A stretch of DNA of 64,000 nt from JBASEY01 sp049652745 (GCA_049652745.1 JBASEY010000030.1:85697-149696); one strand, 5' to 3'. Numbered from the stretch's first letter, positions 18,295 through 28,035 are shown. Made by a program: numbers and translations. Notes: a model not told the origin generated them from the sequence alone.

Positions 18295-20100
18295 CTAAAA
18301 AGCCTCTGAGCGGATTATCTGTTCCTGTTCGGCGACGATTCTCGGTGTAATGAAGAACAGGAGATCAGAAAAGATGGAAGTTCGTTTGTCATCTTTAAAC
18401 AGCCATCCGATAATCGGGAGTTTTCCGAACCAAGGAATTCTGGCCGTTCCCACCTGCTGCAGCGTCTGATTCAGGCCACCTATGACCAGGGTGTCGCCAT
18501 TGTTGATCAGCACCTTGGTATTTGCGCTGTTTGTCTTGATTGCAGGGCCTGCAAGTGTATCATAGCCGGGGTAATTACGGCTGACATTGACTCGAAGATT
18601 AACCCAATCGTCATTGGTGATATTCGGTGTGACATCCAGCGTTGTGTTGGCATCCTGGAAAATGACTGTAGCGCCTTCTTGACTTGTTGAGTTCAAATAG
18701 GGAATTTTATCGCCACTTGTAATCGTCGCAGTTTCATTGTTCAACGTCAGCACCATTGGTCTGGCGATCGTTTTGACGGTACCTTCCGACTCCGACGCTC
18801 GCAACGCCACATTCAAACGCAGAGTATCCGTGACATTTCCAAACGTCAAAGCCATCATCTGGTCGGCTTTTGCCGGAAAATTCACTGCATATTTGGCGTC
18901 ATCCGGGTCATCGCCACCGGTGAGGTTGATGCCGTAATTATTCGGGAATTGGTAACCGCTGGTATTGCCATGAGCGGAGTCTGCGAAGAAGCGGCCTCCC
19001 CACTGGATACCGAGATTTCGGGTAAAATCTTTTGTCGTAGCGACGATTTGGCCATTGATCGACACGGCGCGTGTCCGGACATCCAGAACTTTTACCAACT
19101 CAGTGACGGCATCGAGCGCGGAACGGATATCCCTGATAATGAGAGCATTCACACGCGTATCTCTCATAACACTGCCGCGTTCAGTCAGAAAGACTCTGCA
19201 AGCCGCTTCCATATCGTTAATATTCGCGTAACTGAGATAGAGAATGATAGATTCGATTGGCAAGGCTCTTCGTTTTGCATCTTCCAACTGCATTCTGAGA
19301 GTATGCTCGTCGCGAAGTTTTGCGGTATAGGCGATTCGCATGATATTGCCTTCGATTTCCTTGCCCAGTCCTTGGTTTTTCAAGATAACTTCGAGAGCTT
19401 GATCCCAGGGCACATTATCCATTCGCAATGTTATGCGTCCCGAAACATCAGGATCGACGACCACGTTAAAGCCGCTGACTTCTGCGATGAGTCTGAAGAT
19501 GTCCAGGATATCGGCATCTTTCAGGTCAAGAAAGATCGGTTTTCCACGATAGGCTGTCGGGGTTTGAAGGCCGTATACTTGCGTGGCATCAACCAAGTCC
19601 TCTCCTGTTCCAAGGGCTTCGGGAGTGGTCCAGTCACCCTCTGCTGATTCTTTTGCCGATCCAATAGGAACGTCTCCAAATCTGATTTTCAGACTGGTGT
19701 CAGCCGAAGTGATCGTGTATGGATGTTCTTCTTTCATTATCAGTTCGATTCTGACGATTTCCCTGTCGGCTTCTGCAAAATGGCGAGAAGTTATCCGGTC
19801 TACAAACCGATAATCTCCTCCCAAATCGGACGTATCCAGAGCCAAGATTGCATTTGGAATATCGATGACCAATCGATAAGGATCCGTCAACAGGAAAGCA
19901 GAATGGGCCAGCGGTTGATTGCCGATAATCCAAACTTCTTCACCTGTGCCTGCAGATCGTACTTCCAAGTGGCTGACAAGCACCCGATTTTCAAAATTGT
20001 TTTCTGTCGATGCGATACTCATATTTGTCAACATGACTATCACAACCCCACATAAAGCAGTTAATACTAGTTTTCGGAAATGATATGCTTTTGAAACCAT
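18295..20100 (-). CDS. pilQ: Type IV pilus secretin PilQ
   Basis: 601 residues: signal peptide, one AMIN domain (about 38-135, HLEVRSAGTGEEVWI), an STN/N0-like domain (about 195-265, DLKDADILDIFRLIAEVSGF), an N1 domain (about 285-350) and the secretin pore domain to the end, with VPAGD-like and PWFGKLPIIGWLFKDDK signatures and a terminal FSDLLFFITPRIV. It forms the outer-membrane ring through which the pilus passes. It is shorter than many PilQ proteins because only one AMIN domain is present. It is preceded by pilP with a 15-base gap. Confidence 0.93.
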   Translation of the reverse strand: MVSKAYHFRKLVLTALCGVVIVMLTNMSIASTENNFENRVLVSHLEVRSAGTGEEVWIIGNQPLAHSAFLLTDPYRLVIDIPNAILALDTSDLGGDYRFVDRITSRHFAEADREIVRIELIMKEEHPYTITSADTSLKIRFGDVPIGSAKESAEGDWTTPEALGTGEDLVDATQVYGLQTPTAYRGKPIFLDLKDADILDIFRLIAEVSGFNVVVDPDVSGRITLRMDNVPWDQALEVILKNQGLGKEIEGNIMRIAYTAKLRDEHTLRMQLEDAKRRALPIESIILYLSYANINDMEAACRVFLTERGSVMRDTRVNALIIRDIRSALDAVTELVKVLDVRTRAVSINGQIVATTKDFTRNLGIQWGGRFFADSAHGNTSGYQFPNNYGINLTGGDDPDDAKYAVNFPAKADQMMALTFGNVTDTLRLNVALRASESEGTVKTIARPMVLTLNNETATITSGDKIPYLNSTSQEGATVIFQDANTTLDVTPNITNDDWVNLRVNVSRNYPGYDTLAGPAIKTNSANTKVLINNGDTLVIGGLNQTLQQVGTARIPWFGKLPIIGWLFKDDKRTSIFSDLLFFITPRIVAEQEQIIRSEAF

Positions 20101-20115
20101 TAGCCTCCTCCTGAA

Positions 20116-20643
20116 TTATCGGTGAAGATAGTATTCTATGATTTCCTTGTCGATTGGCCTTCCAAAAGAATCCAGAACTACCTTCTCAAATACCACTTTG
20201 TTGCTATCAATGGCAAACACCTTGCCGTCCAATAGCACATCACCAACTTTCATATTATATGCACGGCCATCTGTTCCTTGAACAATGGCGATAGTACCAA
20301 GTCCTATCTGAATTCCTATAACTTTAATTTCAGATATTTTCATTGCCGCCAAGCCGGTTTTGTACGCTTCTGCATCAGCGTGAATCAAAAGCGACACAAA
20401 CGGATCGCGAGTGCCTTCGCCCGTATACCGCATCTGTCGTTCATCGGGCGGAATAGGCGTCGGCGCCCTGGGAATACCGGCAGGAACCTCTTGGTCCTGC
20501 ATCGTTTCTTCCTGCTGGGCTTCCTGGGCTTCCTGGGCATATAATCGGCCAACGGACAAAATAGATACCGACACCAGGCAGACCAGGACCACCGCCACCA
20601 ACTTGCGATGGGCTTTGCTCGTATTAAGTATGAAAACAACCAT
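20116..20643 (-). CDS. pilP: Pilus assembly protein PilP
   Basis: 175 residues from the ATG at 20643, which has GAGGAG 6 bases upstream; longer forms from upstream starts lack such a site. It has an N-terminal hydrophobic segment, a Q/E-rich linker (QEAQEAQQEETMQDQE), then a PilP beta domain from GEGTRDPFVSLL with IKVIGIQIGLGTIAIVQ and GDVLLDGKVFAIDSNKV. PilP links the inner-membrane PilNO pair to the PilQ secretin. No lipobox cysteine is visible, so it is probably anchored by its N-terminal helix or exported. Confidence 0.85.
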   Translation of the reverse strand: MVVFILNTSKAHRKLVAVVLVCLVSVSILSVGRLYAQEAQEAQQEETMQDQEVPAGIPRAPTPIPPDERQMRYTGEGTRDPFVSLLIHADAEAYKTGLAAMKISEIKVIGIQIGLGTIAIVQGTDGRAYNMKVGDVLLDGKVFAIDSNKVVFEKVVLDSFGRPIDKEIIEYYLHR

Positions 20644-20669
20644 CTTTTTCTCCTCGGTCATCCTTAAGT

Positions 20670-21230
20670 TTATTGGAGATACCAAAATGCAGTCAAGTAA
20701 CATTCGGCAGAAATCGAAGGCCCACCATGCCGGTAGATACCTCTGATCTGGAGATCTGTGATGTTCAGTATGCGCTGCTCGTTTGCAATTTTATCAAAAA
20801 ACATACCCAATTTATGATAACCGCCGTACATGCTCAAACTGATCGGAATCTCACCGTAAAAACCGTGTGTTCTTTCCGGGACCGGCTGAAAACGATCGAC
20901 TGTCAACCCACTCTGTGATGCCAACGCTTCCATCTGCTTCACAAGCAAATCTACATTGGGCTTATCACCTAAAACTTCCGCAGCGCCGCGCATTTCTTCC
21001 CGCAAATGAAATACCCGCTGTCGGAATTCTTCCAATTGATCTTTCATCGCGAGACCTTTGTTAATCTCCACATCCAAGTCCCTGATTGTCACGTCCAAGC
21101 GAGCTATTTCTTTTTTAGCATCTGTGTATTTCATGAAATAGAACAATGAACAAATCGCGCCGATAATCACACAATACACAATATAACGTTGCCAGGGTGG
21201 ATATGCTTCCAATGATTCAACCCAATTCAT
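20670..21230 (-). CDS. pilO: Pilus assembly protein PilO
   Basis: 186 residues: short cytoplasmic N-terminus with PPWQRY, one membrane helix (about 17-35), a coiled-coil (about 40-80) and a ferredoxin-like periplasmic domain with the typical PISLSMYGGYHKLGMFFDKI. It pairs with PilN in the inner-membrane alignment complex. Spacing to pilN is 14 bases. Confidence 0.9.
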   Translation of the reverse strand: MNWVESLEAYPPWQRYIVYCVIIGAICSLFYFMKYTDAKKEIARLDVTIRDLDVEINKGLAMKDQLEEFRQRVFHLREEMRGAAEVLGDKPNVDLLVKQMEALASQSGLTVDRFQPVPERTHGFYGEIPISLSMYGGYHKLGMFFDKIANEQRILNITDLQIRGIYRHGGPSISAECYLTAFWYLQ

Positions 21231-21244
21231 AACCGTTTCCCTCT

Positions 21245-21781
21245 CTACACCGTTGTTCTGAAATCGATCTCAAACTCATAAATTTGTCTACCCATTTGGG
21301 TGACCAGACGCGAAATTTTCAGATTGACACTATGAAAATACGGCGAGCTTTCAATAGAGCCCATTAAATCCCCGATTACAGTCTGCGACATTCCGAACCC
21401 ACGAATCGAAATCAAATCTCCAGTCGTGCGCATTTGCGAGAGCCATACTTCTTCAGGTAGGCGCCTTTGCAACTCATCCATCATCAATACCGGTCCGGTC
21501 TGATTGTTACGCAACATTTCAATAGTATCGATTCTTGTCTGTAACGATCGCACTTCTTGTTCAAACTGATTCACCTGGTTGATAATGACCCGCAGTTCTT
21601 CGACTTGCTCTCTTTTTCGTGCAATCGTCGCATTTTTTTCCTTGATGACCGTTGTCAGATAATGCGACCAAATTCCCACTCCGACCAAAACAACCAGAAT
21701 CAATGCTCCTACAGCAATCAATTCTATTGTCATAATGGAGGTTTTTTTTCTCTCATGCGGCAACAAGTTAATCCTGATCAT
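21245..21781 (-). CDS. pilN: Pilus assembly protein PilN
   Basis: 178 residues starting with the hallmark MIRINLLPHERKK, the cytoplasmic tail that binds PilM. A membrane helix (about 19-40), a coiled-coil (about 45-85) and the periplasmic domain with VWLSQMRTTGDLISIRGFG follow. The start codon lies 3 bases after the pilM stop codon. Confidence 0.92.
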   Translation of the reverse strand: MIRINLLPHERKKTSIMTIELIAVGALILVVLVGVGIWSHYLTTVIKEKNATIARKREQVEELRVIINQVNQFEQEVRSLQTRIDTIEMLRNNQTGPVLMMDELQRRLPEEVWLSQMRTTGDLISIRGFGMSQTVIGDLMGSIESSPYFHSVNLKISRLVTQMGRQIYEFEIDFRTTV

Positions 21782-21784
21782 GGC

Positions 21785-22837
21785 CTACCCTCTCCTTATC
21801 GCCAAACCAACTGCAACAGCATACATCGGCCCGACCTCTTCAATAAAAGTCGGATCGATTTTTTTCGGATTATATGCGATGTTCTGCAGGGGATTCCCAA
21901 TTGCAACCTCAACACCAAGCCGATCACTGAGGAATCCGGCGATTCCTCCATTTTTTAGCTTGCTGCAACCTCCAGTCAAAACCACCTGGTCTATCCCTGT
22001 TGTTGATGAAGTGGCTTTAAAATAATCAAATGAGCGTTGGATTTCATGACTTAAATCCTCGGCGACAGAGTTGATCACATCTTCCGCCACCTCCCGACTG
22101 ACCCCATCGATGACGCCACCTCGCTTGATTTCCTCAGCCTGCTGGTATGTAACATTTAACTCTTTTTGAATGGCATCTGAGAATTGGTTTCCACCCATGG
22201 AAATATCTCGATACAGCATATGCTGTTGCCCCTGCATGATGTTGATATTCATCACGCCCGCGCCGATATCGATCAAAGCGATCACTCTGTCAGGCTCAAT
22301 ATTATAATTGACCTCATATTGATTACCGATCGCAAAACCATCGACGTCGACGACCATCGGGATCAACCCGGCTTGACGGACAAGGTTGGTATAATCATTT
22401 ACCTTGTCTTTCTTAGCCGCGACCAGAATGACCTCCATTTCGTTTCCGCCCACGTTTCGATCCTCAATAATGTGAAAATCAATGTTCACATCTTCGATAT
22501 CAAACGGGATGTACTGCTCAGCTTCCCATAGGATGGATTCATCCAATTCTTCCTGAGACATTTTGGGCAGGGTTATTTTTTTTACGATGACCGCGTGCCC
22601 TGAGACTGAAAGAGCCACGTTCTTTTTCCGTATTTTTTGATCTTTGACAATTTTTTGAATCGCCTCGATCACAATAGCGGAATCCATGATGGCGCCATCG
22701 ACAATAGCTTCCGGCGGCAACGGCTCATAACCAAGCGCTTGAAGTGAATAGCCCTTGATTTGTTCTTTCAGAACAACCATTTTTACCGCGCTGGTACCAA
22801 TGTCCAGTCCGATCAGTTGTTTGCCTTTTCCAAACAT
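21785..22837 (-). CDS. pilM: Pilus assembly ATPase-like protein PilM
   Basis: 350 residues, actin/FtsA-like fold. Seen: LIGLDIGTSAVKMVVL (phosphate-1), ILWEAEQYIPFDIEDV, ALIDIGAGVMNINI (phosphate-2), VVLTGGCSKLKN (adenosine loop). It is the cytoplasmic ring of the alignment complex, binding PilN. It is the first gene of pilMNOPQ; GGGAGG lies about 10 bases upstream of the start. The motor ATPases, platform protein and pilins are not in the window. Confidence 0.94.
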   Translation of the reverse strand: MFGKGKQLIGLDIGTSAVKMVVLKEQIKGYSLQALGYEPLPPEAIVDGAIMDSAIVIEAIQKIVKDQKIRKKNVALSVSGHAVIVKKITLPKMSQEELDESILWEAEQYIPFDIEDVNIDFHIIEDRNVGGNEMEVILVAAKKDKVNDYTNLVRQAGLIPMVVDVDGFAIGNQYEVNYNIEPDRVIALIDIGAGVMNINIMQGQQHMLYRDISMGGNQFSDAIQKELNVTYQQAEEIKRGGVIDGVSREVAEDVINSVAEDLSHEIQRSFDYFKATSSTTGIDQVVLTGGCSKLKNGGIAGFLSDRLGVEVAIGNPLQNIAYNPKKIDPTFIEEVGPMYAVAVGLAIRRG

Positions 22838-22997
22838 TGAAATTGCAACCTCCCACCTGAATTAATACTCAGTTAAAAAAAATCAGCGATCAAAAGCCCT
22901 AAGCATTCCATGATCTTTGTAACATTCTACAAGCAAACTGTCAAGATTTATGTGCGACACAACCTCCCCTAGCTTATTTTTCTCCTTGGATTTTTCC

Positions 22998-23026
22998 TTG
23001 ACCATACATTTCGATAATGTTATCTT
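22998..23026 (+). promoter_or_regulatory. Predicted sigma-70 promoter for rpmB
   Basis: TTGACC (22998-23003), 17-base spacer, TATCTT (23021-23026), 45 bases before the rpmB start, in the 234-base gap between divergent pilM and rpmB. I saw no comparably clear promoter for pilM in the gap. Confidence 0.5.
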
Positions 23027-23071
23027 TCGACCGCTTATCCGATTTGGGAAGCTTATTAAGGAGATTATATC

Positions 23072-23260
23072 ATGGCGAGAAAATGTGCATTTTGTGGAAA
23101 AAAACCTATGTTTGGCAATCGGATCAGCCACGCCAACAACGCCACAAGACGGCGTTTCAACCCAAATATCCGAAAAATGCGAGTCGTTGTAAACGGTGTA
23201 AAAAAACGGGTCATCATCTGTTCAGACTGCCTTTCGGCGGGAAAAGCGGTTCGAACCTGA
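23072..23260 (+). CDS. rpmB: 50S ribosomal protein L28
   Basis: 62 residues, full length. It has the zinc-ribbon form with C5/C8 (MARKCAFCGKKP) and C50/C53 (IICSDCLSAG), and the conserved GNRISHANNATRRRFNPN block. AAGGAG lies 8 bases before the ATG. It is a lone plus-strand gene among minus-strand operons, with its own promoter at 22998. It converges on the relA/spoT homologue with a gap of 54 bases. Confidence 0.96.
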   Translation: MARKCAFCGKKPMFGNRISHANNATRRRFNPNIRKMRVVVNGVKKRVIICSDCLSAGKAVRT

Positions 23261-23314
23261 TAACCCCCCCTTCGTTTCATAATCACTGTCTTTCCCCTTT
23301 ACGCCGCATTGGCT

Positions 23315-25480
23315 TCAGTTCCTTTTCCTCGAACGTGATTGCACTACCTGAAGCATTCCCGGAATTGACCGCATAGAATCCAATAGCTTTTCCTCAACCT
23401 CACCATTAGGCAGCTCAACCAATAAAACTCCCCTGACCCTTTGGCTCTTTTTGTCAACGGTTTCAATCTGTTGCGAAAGAATAACACCGTTTCTTTCGGC
23501 CACGATCTGAGTCATCTCACGAATCAAAACAGCGACCTGATACCCTTCAAAAAGAAGCCGTATGGGATATTTCGGGTTATCATGAGCGTCCCATTTCACA
23601 GGCACAATCCTATCAGCGCCAAGCTTTTTCAAATTCGAACAATCCGCTGCATGGATCGTAATCCCACGACCCCGCGTTATGTATCCAACAATCTTATCGC
23701 CTGGAAGCGGCTCGCAACATCTTGCGAAACGAGTCACGATATCCGATCCGCTCACTACCTGAACACTACTTACCGGACGAGCCAATTCGTAATCACCCGT
23801 TATACCCTCAACTCTGCCTTTGCCCTGAGCAGCCTTCAATGTGACCAACTTGTTGATTACCTGCTGAATCGAGATTTCACCAAAGCCTATCGCCGCATAT
23901 AAATCATCCGAAGCCGAAAAACCCAATCGAACAATAACCTCTAAAAACTCGTCTGAATCCAGTAACTTATTGACGGGTAAACGCTGCTTGATCAATTCCC
24001 TCTTCAATGAATCCAAACCCTTTTTTACCATGGAATCACGCGCTACATCCCGTAAATAAGCTCGGATTTTATTTCTGGCAAGCGACGTTCGAACAAATTT
24101 CAACCAGTCGGATGTCGGATGAGCATTTCTGGAAGTGATGATCTCTACAATGTCTCCATTCTGCAATTTCGTGCGCAGCGGCACCAACTTTTTATTGATC
24201 TTCCCGTGACGACAACGAAACCCAACCTCTGTATGAATCGAAAAAGCGAAATCCACTACCGTCGAGCCGGCCGGAAGACTTTTGACATCACCTCGAGGAG
24301 TAAATACATAAACTTCCGAAGGAAATAAATCGACCTTAAAAACCTCTAACATGTCATGAGGATCCGGGTTTTCCGTCAGATAAGACATCGCCTTTCTCAA
24401 CCAGGTGAATTTATCAGCAGCGCCACCCGAAGCTGTGCCGGACTCCTTATACAGCCAATGCGCCGCAATACCTACTTCCGCTATTTCATCCATTTTCCTG
24501 GAACGTATCTGAATTTCAATAGGCGAACCCTTCGGCCCGATAACCGACGTGTGAATAGACTGATAGCCATTCTCCTTCGGATTCGCGATAAAATCTTTGA
24601 ATCTGTGAGGAATGGGTTTCCAAAGCGAATGAATCAATCCCAAAACTGCATAACATTCCTGAATACCTGGTTTTTCTGTTATAATCCGCAAACCGATAAC
24701 ATCATAAACCTGATCGAAACCGATTTTTTGAGCAAGCATTTTTTTATAGATCGAATCAATGTTTTTAATTCTTCCCTTTATTTCGGCCTTGATTCCCTGC
24801 GACGCCAATCTATCCTGTATCACGGTTTTGATGCGTTCGACATTGAGAGCATGGTCTTCACTCCTTTCCTTCACTCTTCTGCGAATATCGGAATAGACTT
24901 CAGGCAATCTGATGCGGAGACTCAAGTCCTCCAGTTCACTTTTAAGCTTCCCGATTCCCAGTCGATTCGCCAAAGGAGCGTAAATATCTCGAGCGGCGGC
25001 GGCTGCCGCCATTGGGTCTTCACCACTATATTTATCGATGACATTCAGAACATGAACCCTGTCGATGAGCCTTAAAAACACAACCCGTATATCACGGGCC
25101 AAAGCCAGAATCAGACGCCGCAGTTTTTCGTTTTCAGCCTCTTGACCTGTTTTGACGTCAATTTCCGCGAGTTCCGCCAAACGGGAGGCAAGCTCATAGA
25201 CCTCGTTACCCCACTGTTTTCTAATATCTTCCGTTTTATCCGGCCGGGCTACGAAAACATTCCAGGTAAAAGCGGCCATCAAGGAAGCATGGTCCAATCG
25301 ATAAAAAGACAGGCGCCGCGCTATATTCGAAATATAACTTAGACAGGATTCACCGGTTTTACGAACCGAATCACCATACAAAGATCGCAGATAATCTACA
25401 TAGTTCTCGACTGTCCAATCGCTGCCGAGCAATACACTCTGAAGCGCAACTTGAATGTTTTCTTGCAGCGCTGGAACCAT
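23315..25480 (-). CDS. RelA/SpoT-family (p)ppGpp synthetase with degenerate hydrolase domain
   Basis: 721 residues from the ATG at 25480, which has GGGAG upstream; an in-frame start at 25549 would overlap secF. The N-terminal HD hydrolase region is degenerate: the HD pair expected in LLHDVVEDT is replaced (MAAFTWNVFV), while DRVH of the last motif remains. The synthetase domain is intact, with RFKDFIANPKENGYQSIHT and EIQIRSRKMDEIAEVGIAAHW. TGS (VYVFTPRGDVKSLPAGST), a zinc-finger-like domain (ARCCEPLPGDKIVGYITRGR) and a C-terminal ACT domain follow. It should make (p)ppGpp in response to starvation but hardly degrade it. It is the last gene of the run beginning at yebC. Confidence 0.9.
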   Translation of the reverse strand: MVPALQENIQVALQSVLLGSDWTVENYVDYLRSLYGDSVRKTGESCLSYISNIARRLSFYRLDHASLMAAFTWNVFVARPDKTEDIRKQWGNEVYELASRLAELAEIDVKTGQEAENEKLRRLILALARDIRVVFLRLIDRVHVLNVIDKYSGEDPMAAAAAARDIYAPLANRLGIGKLKSELEDLSLRIRLPEVYSDIRRRVKERSEDHALNVERIKTVIQDRLASQGIKAEIKGRIKNIDSIYKKMLAQKIGFDQVYDVIGLRIITEKPGIQECYAVLGLIHSLWKPIPHRFKDFIANPKENGYQSIHTSVIGPKGSPIEIQIRSRKMDEIAEVGIAAHWLYKESGTASGGAADKFTWLRKAMSYLTENPDPHDMLEVFKVDLFPSEVYVFTPRGDVKSLPAGSTVVDFAFSIHTEVGFRCRHGKINKKLVPLRTKLQNGDIVEIITSRNAHPTSDWLKFVRTSLARNKIRAYLRDVARDSMVKKGLDSLKRELIKQRLPVNKLLDSDEFLEVIVRLGFSASDDLYAAIGFGEISIQQVINKLVTLKAAQGKGRVEGITGDYELARPVSSVQVVSGSDIVTRFARCCEPLPGDKIVGYITRGRGITIHAADCSNLKKLGADRIVPVKWDAHDNPKYPIRLLFEGYQVAVLIREMTQIVAERNGVILSQQIETVDKKSQRVRGVLLVELPNGEVEEKLLDSMRSIPGMLQVVQSRSRKRN

Positions 25481-25506
25481 TCCGCTCCCTAAAAGACTTG
25501 AATCTC

Positions 25507-26430
25507 TTATTTTCTCTTGGGCGCCCTCGGAGAAATCAGTTTCGACCAACCCAACACGATCGGGCTGGCGATAAATATCGATGAATAGGTGCCGAAAACC
25601 ACACCGAACAACATGGCGAACGCAAAATCATTGATGACCGCACCACCGAAAAAATACAACGCCAAAACGACAAACAGCGTGGTCAACGACGTCAAAATTG
25701 TTCGTGACAGCGTCTGATTGATGCTGAGATTCATGATTTCCGCCAGCTTTTTACGAGGATGCAATTTGCGGTTTTCTCTGATTCTATCGTAAATGACGAT
25801 CGTATCGTTCAAGGAATAACCCACAACCGTCAACAAGGCGGCGACGACCGGCAGATTGAACTCCCGATTCATCAGTGAAAATGCTCCGACAATAATCACC
25901 ACATCATGTATAAGCGCCGTGACGGCCCCGATCGCATACTGCAGCTCAAATCGGAAGGTAATATAAACTAGGATTGCAAGCAAAGCCCAAAGAATGGACA
26001 GCTTGGCGCTTTTTTTCAGTTCCTCACCCATTGTCGGCCCGACGACATCTGTTTTTCGGATTTCAAAAAAATCCTTACCAAACGTCTGCTCAAGATCACC
26101 GGCAATGATAGCGGCAGGAGTATCATCTATTTCGGTATCCGCAGTCAGAGGCAGACGAATCATGAATTCATGCGAATCTTCTTCCCCTATCTGCTGAATC
26201 ATAAATGTGCCGAGTTTGGGGTCATTCAACGCTTTTCGGACGTCTTCCGCCGTGACCGCCGTTTTAAATTGGACCTGAACGATTGTTCCACCTGAAAAGT
26301 CGATCCCATAATTCAGGCCTTTATGAAAAAATATCGAAACAATTCCGATAACGATCAAAATCAACGACAGGCCTATGGTAATTTTTTGTTTTCCAATAAA
26401 GTCAAAATTTGTATCTTGAAATATCTGCAT
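25507..26430 (-). CDS. secF: Protein translocase subunit SecF
   Basis: 307 residues, six membrane helices. Seen: GLNYGIDFSGGTIVQVQF (after helix 1), a short periplasmic domain, VGPTMGEELKKSAKLSI, and VVGYSLNDTIVIYDRIRENR. With SecD it uses the proton gradient to finish protein export through SecYEG. It follows secD by 18 bases. Confidence 0.97.
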   Translation of the reverse strand: MQIFQDTNFDFIGKQKITIGLSLILIVIGIVSIFFHKGLNYGIDFSGGTIVQVQFKTAVTAEDVRKALNDPKLGTFMIQQIGEEDSHEFMIRLPLTADTEIDDTPAAIIAGDLEQTFGKDFFEIRKTDVVGPTMGEELKKSAKLSILWALLAILVYITFRFELQYAIGAVTALIHDVVIIVGAFSLMNREFNLPVVAALLTVVGYSLNDTIVIYDRIRENRKLHPRKKLAEIMNLSINQTLSRTILTSLTTLFVVLALYFFGGAVINDFAFAMLFGVVFGTYSSIFIASPIVLGWSKLISPRAPKRK

Positions 26431-26448
26431 CGCTCAATTCCTTTTCAA

Positions 26449-28035
26449 TCATATTGAAAGTTTATCGACAGAAGGATTCGCCAAGGCGGCATCCATCAAC
26501 ACTCTGGCAATAAACAGGGCTGAAAACATGCTGGCAGCGATACCGATTGACAATGTAACGGCGAAACCCCTGATCGGGCCGACGCCGAACTGCAATAAAA
26601 CCAGTGCTGCAAAAAGAGTTGTTATATTCGAATCCATAATGGTAATAAACGCTTTTTCGTACCCCTGGGCTACGGCGGTCCGGATGCTTTTACCCTGGTT
26701 TCTTTCTTCCCGTATTCGTTCAAAAATCAACACGTTGGCATCCACGGCCATTCCGACGGTCAGTATGATGCCCGCAATTCCAGGCAGAGTCAGCGTGGCT
26801 TCCAGGCCTGCTAACATGGCCAGCATGAAAACTATTGTGCAGAGCAAGCCGATATCGGCAATAATCCCAGATAATTTATACCAAACCGCCATAAATAGAA
26901 TAACCAGCAGACCACCTAACATAATAGACAGGATACCCTGCCGAATGGAATCCTGCCCAAGCGAGGGGCCGACGGTCCGCTCTTCGAACGGAACAACCGA
27001 AGCAGGCAGGGCGCCGGAACGCAGAACGATCGCAAGCGAATCCGCTTCGTCATAGGTAAAATCTCCGGTTATCTGACCACTGCGTGAAATTCGCGAACTT
27101 ATAACAGGCGCTGACTGAACACGCCCGTCCAAAACAATCGCCAGTCTTCGATCGATATTGTTTTGTGTCAACACGGCAAATTTTCTGGCGCCATTTGTAC
27201 TCAACGTAAAACCTACCGCATAACGACCGAAATCACCGCGATCCGTTCTGACAGTGTCCAAATCCGCCCCTGTGACTTCGGCATCTTTTTCCAAAATCCA
27301 ATACAGGGGTTTTCCTGCTCTGGAACTTTTATCTTCGAAAAATTCGGCATTTCTCGGAAGTTTGCCGCCCTGGCTTTGCAACAATTCACTGCGATCACCC
27401 GGGCCGTCAATGACCAACCGAAACTCAAGAAGCGCTGTCTGACCTATGATATCTTTTGCCTTACTGACATCCTTGATACCCGGCAATTGTATCAATATCC
27501 TGTCCTGAGCGCCTTTTATCATACTTTTTTGCTGCTGGACGATAGGCTCTCTCACCCCTAATTCATCGATACGATTCCGAATAGTCGTAACAGCTTGCTG
27601 AAGAGCCCTTTCTTTGATTCTTCTGACAACCTCCGCCTGCATTTTAGCCACTAGTATATACTTGTCATCTTCTCGATCTTTTGTCAGATCATAAGGATGG
27701 TCGGCTAGAAGCCGAGCTATCTCGTCCTGTTCCACCTGCCCGGGAAACTCAAAACGCAAAGCGTTTTCCTTTGGCAAAACAATTACAGTCACTCCGCGAA
27801 TCTTGTCTCTCCGCATCTGCTGCTCAAATTGCGTTTTAAGCAAAACCAATTCAGCATCAACAGCCTCTTCAGTCTTCACATCCATGACCATGTGGATACC
27901 ACCTTGCAGATCAAGACCCAGGTTGAGTTTGCCTTCCCGATCTTTTGTATCCAGCGGCGGATATATCAAAAAAACCGCAATTCCCACCAATACAATAGTG
28001 ATCGCAATTCTCAATTTGAGATCTAACTTACTCAA
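26449..28035 (-). CDS. secD: Protein translocase subunit SecD
   Basis: 528 residues, six membrane helices and the large first periplasmic domain. Seen: LNLGLDLQGGIHMVMDV, TTIRNRIDELGVREPIVQQ, ILIQLPGIKDVSKAKDIIGQ, AVDANVLIFERIREE and a helix pair at the end. Works with SecF and YajC in protein export. Gene order yajC-secD-secF is the standard one. Confidence 0.97.
   Translation of the reverse strand: MSKLDLKLRIAITIVLVGIAVFLIYPPLDTKDREGKLNLGLDLQGGIHMVMDVKTEEAVDAELVLLKTQFEQQMRRDKIRGVTVIVLPKENALRFEFPGQVEQDEIARLLADHPYDLTKDREDDKYILVAKMQAEVVRRIKERALQQAVTTIRNRIDELGVREPIVQQQKSMIKGAQDRILIQLPGIKDVSKAKDIIGQTALLEFRLVIDGPGDRSELLQSQGGKLPRNAEFFEDKSSRAGKPLYWILEKDAEVTGADLDTVRTDRGDFGRYAVGFTLSTNGARKFAVLTQNNIDRRLAIVLDGRVQSAPVISSRISRSGQITGDFTYDEADSLAIVLRSGALPASVVPFEERTVGPSLGQDSIRQGILSIMLGGLLVILFMAVWYKLSGIIADIGLLCTIVFMLAMLAGLEATLTLPGIAGIILTVGMAVDANVLIFERIREERNQGKSIRTAVAQGYEKAFITIMDSNITTLFAALVLLQFGVGPIRGFAVTLSIGIAASMFSALFIARVLMDAALANPSVDKLSI

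Noticed and set aside
18949..19647. A 232-codon plus-strand open frame.
   Set aside because: It is antisense to pilQ, which has clear secretin motifs; no ribosome site or domain is seen.
22883..23131. A short minus-strand open frame in the pilM-rpmB gap.
   Set aside because: It runs antisense into rpmB, has no ribosome site and no recognisable sequence.
24356..25075. A 239-codon plus-strand open frame.
   Set aside because: It is antisense to the RelA/SpoT homologue with clear motifs on the other strand.
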